Positions 7,341 through 11,334 of a DNA stretch of 11,334 nucleotides are shown piece after piece. The DNA comes from Pseudomonas sp. BGr12 (GTDB lineage: Bacteria; Pseudomonadota; Gammaproteobacteria; Pseudomonadales; Pseudomonadaceae), in NCBI RefSeq assembly GCF_030272895.1, contig NZ_JALRNF010000072.1:1-11334 (forward strand). Direction: 5' to 3'. Each line of letters starts with the position of its first letter. The first letter of the stretch is position 1. The notes below the pieces were generated by a model that did not search any database, was not told where the DNA came from, and saw nothing but the letters and a program-made list of their open reading frames with translations. A program made the position numbers and the translations under genes.

Positions 7341-9287
7341 TCAGCGCCAGGGTGCCGGCTCACCGACCAGCCGCCCCTGCACGCCCTGGATGCCCATCTC
7401 GCGCAGCACCTTGAGCTCCCCTTCGGTTTCCACCCGCTCGGCAATCAGCGGCAGGTCGATGCTGTGCGCGGCACGCTGGATGGCTTCGATGAACAGACGC
7501 TTGTGGCGTTCCTGGTCAATGGCGCGAATGTAGCTGCCGTCAATCTTCAGGTAGGCCAGGCCCAGGTGCGCCAGGTTGCCGATCATGCTGAAGCGTCCGC
7601 CAAAGCGCTGCAGGCTCAGGCTGAAGCCCAGGGCGTGCAGGCGACGGGTCAGGTGTTCCAGCGCAGCCTGGTCGGGCAATTGCTCTTCACCGATTTCCAG
7701 GGTCAGGCGTGGCCCCAGCGCCGAATGCTGGCCAAGCAGTTCATATACCCGCTGCAGCGCCTTGTCGTCAGCCAGGGTCGCCGCCGACAGGTTCAGGGCC
7801 AATGCCTCACCGTGGCCCTGCAGGTGCTTGAGCACTTGCTCGAGCATCAGCACATCGAGCCGCGCCGACCAGCCAAAGCGCTCCAGCCAGGGCAGGAAGC
7901 GGCCGGCGGCAATGGCCTGGCCATTGGCGTCGAGGACCCGTGAGATCACCTTGTAGTGCAGCACTTGCTCGGGCGCATCACAGGCCACCACCGGCTGGAA
8001 GAACAGCTGGAAGCGCCCTTGCTGCAGGGCCTCGTCGAGCAAGGTGTGCCAGGCATGGTGGGTATCGCCCGCCTGCGGCGCCGTGCCTTGCTCCAGGCAC
8101 ACCCAGCCCGGCTCGACCTGGCTCTCGGCCCGGGCCAGGGCCTCGTCGGCCAGCTTCAACAACGCCTGCGGCGCGTCGCCCGGGCTGTAGGGCGCCATGC
8201 CGATACAGGCCACCGGGGTGACATCGGTGGCCCCGGTATCGGCCAGGCTCTGCAGGGTGACCTCCAGGGCCTGGGCCAGCTGCACCGCCTCTTCGTGCAC
8301 CAGGCCCGGCGCCAGTACGGCGAACTCACCGCCGCGGCTGCGGGTGATGAGGTTATTGGTTTCCGGGTAGTTGGCGCAGGTGCGCTGCAGCTGCTGGCCG
8401 ACCGCTTGGAGCAACTGGTCGGTACGCTGTCCACCCAGGCGCTGGTTGAGCCCGGCGAGATCCTTGACCCTCAGCAGCAACAGGTAGCCTGGCCGGGCCT
8501 CTTCGATATTGCTGACCTGGGCATTGAGCTGCATCTCGAAAAAGCGTCGGTTGGCCAGGCCCGTGAGGCTGTCCTGGTACGACTCTGTGCGCAGTTTTTC
8601 GCTGCGCTCGGCCTGCTCCTTGAACAAGGCCTTGAGCTTCTCGACCATCTGGTTCATGGCCTGCACCACCCGGCGCAGCTCTGGGGTCCTGGGCAAATCG
8701 GGCAGGCTGAGGAACTCGCGGCGAGCAATGGCGTGGGACTGCGCCACCATGTAGTCCAGGGGCTTGAGTTGACGGCGCAGCAACAAGGCACCGAGCACTG
8801 CGCTCAAGGCCCCGCACAGCAACAGCCAGCCCAGACTGCCCAGGGCGCTTTGCCACAGCTTGGCCAGGGCGAACATCGGATGGCTGACCACTTCGACCCG
8901 CGCCGCCTGCTGCCAGCCGCGGCTGACGATGGCGTCGCCACCGGCGGCCTCAAGGCCGATCAGGCGAATGAACCAGGCCGGCACGCCATTGGCCTGTGCC
9001 TCGGCGTGACGCTCCACCAGCACCGCGTTGGAACCCAGGTCGATGACCTTGATGCTCGAATAATATCCACTGTCGAAAATCGAGCTGACCATCAGCTCGA
9101 CCATCGCCGGATCATCAATGTTGGGCGTCAGCGACAATGCCAGCGCGGTAGCCGCGTCCTGGGCGTGGGAGCGCAACTGATTGACGTACTGGCTGCGCGA
9201 ACTCTCCAGGCTGACCATGAAGCTGCCCGTGAAGGCGACTACCAGGAACAGGCAGATGGCAAGCAGCAATTGTTTGAACAGTGACAT
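7341..9287 (-). CDS. lapD: LapD, inner-membrane c-di-GMP receptor (degenerate GGDEF-EAL)
   Basis: Senses cytoplasmic c-di-GMP and, when bound, uses its periplasmic domain to hold the protease LapG away from LapA, keeping the adhesin on the cell. The 648 residues show: TM1 about 5-25; a periplasmic LapD/MoxY-type domain to about 150; TM2 about 151-170; HAMP about 171-223; a short coiled stretch; GGDEF about 236-390; EAL about 410-648. Both enzymatic domains are degenerate. The GGDEF signature is RGGEF (318-322); the EAL signature is YKVISR (445-450); the usual catalytic Asp-Asp is Gln560-Arg561. Glu617 of IAERVET is kept. Trp125 in SRGWQQ sits at the number reported for the LapG-contacting tryptophan of P. 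fluorescens LapD, and Phe566 also matches a reported dimer-interface position. The start is fixed by a strong Shine-Dalgarno. It is second in an operon after lapG. Confidence 0.96.
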   Translation of the reverse strand: MSLFKQLLLAICLFLVVAFTGSFMVSLESSRSQYVNQLRSHAQDAATALALSLTPNIDDPAMVELMVSSIFDSGYYSSIKVIDLGSNAVLVERHAEAQANGVPAWFIRLIGLEAAGGDAIVSRGWQQAARVEVVSHPMFALAKLWQSALGSLGWLLLCGALSAVLGALLLRRQLKPLDYMVAQSHAIARREFLSLPDLPRTPELRRVVQAMNQMVEKLKALFKEQAERSEKLRTESYQDSLTGLANRRFFEMQLNAQVSNIEEARPGYLLLLRVKDLAGLNQRLGGQRTDQLLQAVGQQLQRTCANYPETNNLITRSRGGEFAVLAPGLVHEEAVQLAQALEVTLQSLADTGATDVTPVACIGMAPYSPGDAPQALLKLADEALARAESQVEPGWVCLEQGTAPQAGDTHHAWHTLLDEALQQGRFQLFFQPVVACDAPEQVLHYKVISRVLDANGQAIAAGRFLPWLERFGWSARLDVLMLEQVLKHLQGHGEALALNLSAATLADDKALQRVYELLGQHSALGPRLTLEIGEEQLPDQAALEHLTRRLHALGFSLSLQRFGGRFSMIGNLAHLGLAYLKIDGSYIRAIDQERHKRLFIEAIQRAAHSIDLPLIAERVETEGELKVLREMGIQGVQGRLVGEPAPWR

Positions 9288-9291
9288 CTGT

Positions 9292-9297
9292 CCTCCT
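9292..9297 (-). promoter_or_regulatory. Strong ribosome binding site of lapD abutting the lapG stop
   Basis: On the minus strand TAAAGGAGGACAG precedes the lapD ATG. AGGAGG begins directly after the lapG stop codon TAA (9300-9298), four bases before the lapD start. This layout suggests translational coupling of the two genes. Confidence 0.85.
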
Positions 9298-10044
9298 TTA
9301 GTAAACCGGCTCGGCCGGGAAACCTTCGGCCTGCATCTTTTTCAGTAGATCCTGCCAGCGCGACAAGCGTTTGGTGTCGCCGACCTTTTTGTTACCACCG
9401 GCACCGGTCAGCCACAGGCCTTCACCGTTGAAGGCATAGACAGGTATCAGGTCGGTACGCTCGTTGGCGGGTTTGATCGCATCCATCAGGCTGTCGAGCA
9501 CCAGCGGCATGGCATTGGGGCTCGCGTAATAGGTCAGGACCATGTGTGCCCGATTCTGGCGCAACGCCTTGACGTAGGTGATGCGCAACTTGTCCGCCGG
9601 CATCCCCATGCGCCGCAGGCTGAAATACTTGGCGATAGCATAGTCCTCGCAGTCGCCCGCGCCTTTGATCAGTGCCTGTATGGGGGTTGACCAGTAATCG
9701 ACCTCGCGCCACAGGTCGATATCCTCGACATAGCGCAGCTGGTGGTTGAAGAACTGGTTCACCCGCTTGAGCTGCTCGAGGTCGCTGCCCTGCTTTTGTG
9801 TCGTCAGCAGGTTCTGCCAGGCATCGATACGCGCTTGCCCCGGGCCCAGCGGCCCATACAGGGACTGGGCTTTGCGACTGATCTGGGAAAAGTCCCAGTC
9901 GGCGTGCAGCCCGCCCATCAGCAGGCAGCCGAGCACCACGGCAAGGCCAAGCCGGCGCATGGTCAAGTGAACAGCCCAACGTATCGCCAATGCGAAAACC
10001 CGTGCAGCCCCGTGGAAAAGCACCGATGGTGCGGCCTTGCCCAT
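9298..10044 (-). CDS. lapG: LapG, periplasmic calcium-dependent cysteine protease
   Basis: Bacterial transglutaminase-like cysteine protease (BTLCP family) that cuts the N-terminus of LapA and releases the adhesin when c-di-GMP falls. With the ATG at 10044 it has 248 residues. The catalytic triad is visible: Cys132 in GAGDCEDYA, His167 in NRAHMVL and Asp184 in LVLDSL. The Cys-His (35) and Cys-Asp (52) spacings agree with the triad reported for Legionella LapG. Asp131 and Glu133, flanking the cysteine, match reported calcium ligands. An export signal precedes the mature domain (hydrophobic LGLAVVLGCLLMGG, likely cleavage LHA/DW). The start is uncertain: the Met at 9960 (MRRLG) would give a compact 20-residue signal peptide, and a GTG at 10104 is also in frame; none has a clear Shine-Dalgarno. 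I prefer 10044 because the recalled catalytic-residue number of the P. fluorescens homologue implies a similarly long N-terminus. First gene of the lapG-lapD operon. Confidence 0.93.
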   Translation of the reverse strand: MGKAAPSVLFHGAARVFALAIRWAVHLTMRRLGLAVVLGCLLMGGLHADWDFSQISRKAQSLYGPLGPGQARIDAWQNLLTTQKQGSDLEQLKRVNQFFNHQLRYVEDIDLWREVDYWSTPIQALIKGAGDCEDYAIAKYFSLRRMGMPADKLRITYVKALRQNRAHMVLTYYASPNAMPLVLDSLMDAIKPANERTDLIPVYAFNGEGLWLTGAGGNKKVGDTKRLSRWQDLLKKMQAEGFPAEPVY

Positions 10045-10218
10045 GAAAAAACAATGGCACCTTACAATCACGGCACTATCGACCCGGCTTTTCTCCAACA
10101 GCACCTCGTCCGACCACTATGTCGGGCCGACTTCCCTTGGAGAAAAACTTCATTCACGATAGCAAGTACCGCCGCGCCCGCTGCCAGCCGGCTGATTCCG
10201 GGCGCTCGACCATGCGGT

Positions 10219-10247
10219 TTGACAAGCACCGGACCTCTAACTAGTTT
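10219..10247 (+). promoter_or_regulatory. Candidate sigma-70 promoter of the GntR gene
   Basis: A perfect -35 box TTGACA (10219-10224) is followed after 17 bases by TAGTTT (10242-10247), a weak -10 matching the consensus at three of six positions. An 8-bp palindrome, AACTAGTT, overlaps the -10. The 17-base spacing and the palindromic operator just downstream support the call; the poor -10 limits it. Confidence 0.5.
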
Positions 10248-10261
10248 GATTGGATCCAATC
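10248..10261 (+). promoter_or_regulatory. Operator-like 14-bp perfect palindrome
   Basis: GATTGGATCCAATC reads the same on both strands and sits directly after the candidate -10, where bound protein would block initiation. Its core ATTGGATCCAAT is the same as the known operator of Caulobacter VanR, also a GntR/FCD regulator. The likely ligand is the product of the gene starting 34 bases downstream, giving autoregulation. Confidence 0.65.
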
Positions 10262-10295
10262 CATATCACACACCGACAACAGGGCAGAACACAGC

Positions 10296-10988
10296 GTGAC
10301 CGACAAACCCCGATCCTTGAGCGAAATACTGGGCGGCGAGCAAGTACCACCGCACCTGGCTCGTAGTGTGATTGAAGAGCGGTTGCGCAGCGCTATCCTC
10401 GATGGTCGCCTGCCTCCCGGGCGAGCCCTGCGGCAGCAGGAACTGGCCACGCTGTTCGGCGTCAGCCGCATGCCGGTGCGTGAAGCCCTGCGTCAGCTCG
10501 AGGCGCAATCGTTATTGCAGGTGGTGGCCCACAAGGGCGCCGTGGTCGCGCCTCTGATTGGCGAAGATGCCATGGATACCTACGCCCTGCGGGTGATCCT
10601 GGAGTCGGAGGCACTGCGCCAGTCGATCCCCCTGCTCGATGCCGACGACATCGCCCTGGCTCGCAGCTACATCGCCCAGCTCGAAAACGAAACCCGGCAT
10701 TCTGAAATCGGCCGCCTGAACCGGCTGTTTCACATGAGCCTGTACAGCAAGGCGTCCAACAAGAAGCTGTTGCACCTGATTGAAATCGAGCTGAACGAAG
10801 AAGAACGCTTCCTGCGCTTCCACCTCTCGTCCATGGGCTTGGGCAAGCTGACCCAGGATGACCACAACGGCCTGGTGGACGCAGCCAATGACAAATCCAT
10901 CGACGACGCCATCAGGATTCTTGAACGCCACCTGAACTCGGCGCAGAGAACCATCAGGGCCTACCTGAGCAGTCGACCACAAGGGTAA
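10296..10988 (+). CDS. GntR-family transcriptional regulator (FadR/FCD subfamily)
   Basis: DNA-binding one-component regulator of 230 residues, normal for the family. An N-terminal winged helix occupies about 20-87: the GntR pattern is clear in IEERLRSAILDGRLPPG and in the recognition-helix segment FGVSRMPVREALRQLEA (54-70). The C-terminal helical FCD ligand domain spans about 92-220; His146 (LFHMSLY), His190 (DDH) and His212 (ERHL), probably with Asn142, sit where metal-binding FCD proteins place their ligands. Such regulators usually answer to a small organic acid; the ligand here cannot be told. The start is a GTG with only a weak AGGG 11 bases upstream; there is no better in-frame start before the HTH. 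It is divergent from lapG and faces the rRNA operon. The palindrome at 10248-10261 suggests self-repression. No co-directional target gene follows, so its regulon is unknown. Confidence 0.92.
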   Translation: MTDKPRSLSEILGGEQVPPHLARSVIEERLRSAILDGRLPPGRALRQQELATLFGVSRMPVREALRQLEAQSLLQVVAHKGAVVAPLIGEDAMDTYALRVILESEALRQSIPLLDADDIALARSYIAQLENETRHSEIGRLNRLFHMSLYSKASNKKLLHLIEIELNEEERFLRFHLSSMGLGKLTQDDHNGLVDAANDKSIDDAIRILERHLNSAQRTIRAYLSSRPQG

Positions 10989-11010
10989 TTCCGAGCGTTT
11001 CCCCTCCTCT

Positions 11011-11032
11011 CCTGCTGGCCAGGGCCAGCAGG
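11011..11032 (+). terminator. Stem-loop downstream of the GntR gene
   Basis: CCTGCTGGC (11011-11019) pairs with GCCAGCAGG (11024-11032) across a 4-base loop, 22 bases after the stop codon. The stem is strong but no U tract follows, so it is a possible rather than certain terminator. Confidence 0.45.
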
Positions 11033-11137
11033 AAGCCGCTGTGCGGGTTCTGGTGGCAGATTCAGGCGACCATTGGTCCCAAACGCAGCATTCGATGCCA
11101 GCGGCCTCCTGGAGGACCACAAGTGCATCGGTCAGCT

Positions 11138-11225
11138 TGTAGGAGCGGGCTTGCCCCGCGATCGCGGTCTGCAGGATACATCGCATCGCGGGGCAAGTCG
11201 GATCGCCGCACCGCCGCTCCCACAG
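11138..11225. repeat. REP-type extragenic palindrome pair (BIME-like)
   Basis: The sequence opens with TGTAGGAGCGGG and closes with CCGCTCCCACAG, an outer inverted pair with one mismatch. Inside, CTTGCCCCGCGAT (11150-11162) is perfectly inverted as ATCGCGGGGCAAG (11185-11197) around 22 bases. The TGTAGGAGCGGG(C)TTGCCCCGCGA pattern is typical of the extragenic palindromes scattered through P. putida-group genomes. It lies between the ends of two converging transcription units, the usual place for such elements. Confidence 0.8.
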
Positions 11226-11231
11226 GGGGCC

Positions 11232-11272
11232 AGAAAGACAAAACCCCTACCTGCCTGCGCAGATAGGGGTTT
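11232..11272 (-). terminator. Rho-independent terminator of the rRNA operon
   Basis: On the minus strand AAACCCCTATCTG (11272-11260) pairs with CAGGTAGGGGTTT (11253-11241), a 13-bp stem with one U-G pair and a 6-base loop, followed by TGTCTTTCT. It begins about ten bases after the 5S end, the usual position for an rrn terminator. The A run on the other side may allow weak activity toward the plus strand too. Confidence 0.85.
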
Positions 11273-11280
11273 CGGAATTT

Positions 11281-11334
11281 AATCTTGACGATGACCTACT
11301 CTCACATGGGGAAACCCCACACTACCATCGGCGA
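11281..11334 (-). rRNA. rrf: 5S ribosomal RNA, 3' half (gene runs off the window)
   Basis: The complement reads CGCCGATGGTAGTGTGGGG, then CCCCATGTGAGAGTAGG and GTCATCGTCAAGA, the conserved 3' half of pseudomonad 5S rRNA, including the GUGUGGGG/CCCCAUG helix. About 54 of roughly 116-120 bases are present; the 5' half, and presumably 23S and 16S, lie beyond the right edge. The exact mature 3' end is uncertain by a few bases. Confidence 0.93.

Larger units (their letters stand above)
10045..10295. other. Divergent intergenic region between lapG and the GntR gene
   Basis: This 251-base region should hold the lapG promoter (leftward) and the GntR promoter (rightward). I found a plausible promoter and operator only for the rightward gene. 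A short stem (CCGAC/GTCGG, 10110-10125) lies near lapG. If lapG starts at the GTG at 10104, the gap is shorter. No convincing small gene was seen. Confidence 0.5.

Noticed and set aside
7956..9284. A 442-codon plus-strand frame opposite lapD
   Set aside because: lapD is fully supported by its domains, start and ribosome binding site. The opposite frame is rich in Leu, Gln and Gly with no domain pattern and is explained by GC-rich codon bias.
7341..9287. Active diguanylate cyclase/phosphodiesterase
   Set aside because: The GGDEF signature is RGGEF, the EAL glutamate is lysine and the catalytic Asp pair is Gln-Arg, so neither activity is expected; the gene is better read as the receptor LapD.
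9742..10299. Plus-strand frame opposite lapG extending across the intergenic region
   Set aside because: It covers the conserved lapG coding region in antisense and has no domain or ribosome binding support.

Overview
The window looks like chromosomal DNA of a Pseudomonas, most likely of the P. putida/P. fluorescens lineage. The reasons are a high-GC coding style, the lap biofilm locus gene order (giant RTX adhesin, small conserved gene, lapD, lapG), a Pseudomonas-type extragenic palindrome beginning TGTAGGAGCGGG, and a gamma-proteobacterial 5S rRNA end. The species is inferred, not proven.

Layout from left to right: (1) 1-6807, plus strand: the C-terminal 2268 residues of a LapA-type giant surface adhesin, entering the window already open. 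It consists of five exact 609-bp tandem units of paired Ig-like domains, a divergent Ig-like domain, a Calx-beta-like domain, a cadherin/VCBS-like stretch, a PA14-like domain, a von Willebrand A domain with a MIDAS site and an internal insertion, a split RTX array and a type I secretion signal. A strong stem-loop follows it. (2) 6966-7304, plus: a small acidic conserved protein of unknown function. (3) 7341-10044, minus: the lapG-lapD operon, transcribed lapG first, meeting the small gene tail to tail. (4) 10296-10988, plus: a GntR/FCD-family regulator, divergent from lapG, with a candidate promoter and a perfect 14-bp operator-like palindrome just upstream. (5) 10989-11334: a stem-loop, a REP-type inverted pair, an rRNA operon terminator and the 3' half of a 5S rRNA gene on the minus strand.

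How the genes work together, from known Lap biology: LapA is secreted by a type I system (lapEBC, not in this window) and held in the outer membrane by its N-terminal retention module (upstream of the window). LapG is a calcium-dependent periplasmic cysteine protease that cuts LapA near its N-terminus and releases it. LapD is an inner-membrane c-di-GMP receptor with degenerate GGDEF and EAL domains that sequesters LapG when c-di-GMP is high. The window therefore holds the adhesive end of the substrate, its protease and the protease's gatekeeper. The link of the GntR regulator and the small protein to adhesion is only positional.

I see no wholly new system. The observations most worth a second look are the two-level (609/1218-bp) architecture of the repeat array, the insertion in the VWA domain, the operator-like palindrome resembling VanR operators, and the uncharacterised small gene between lapA and lapD.
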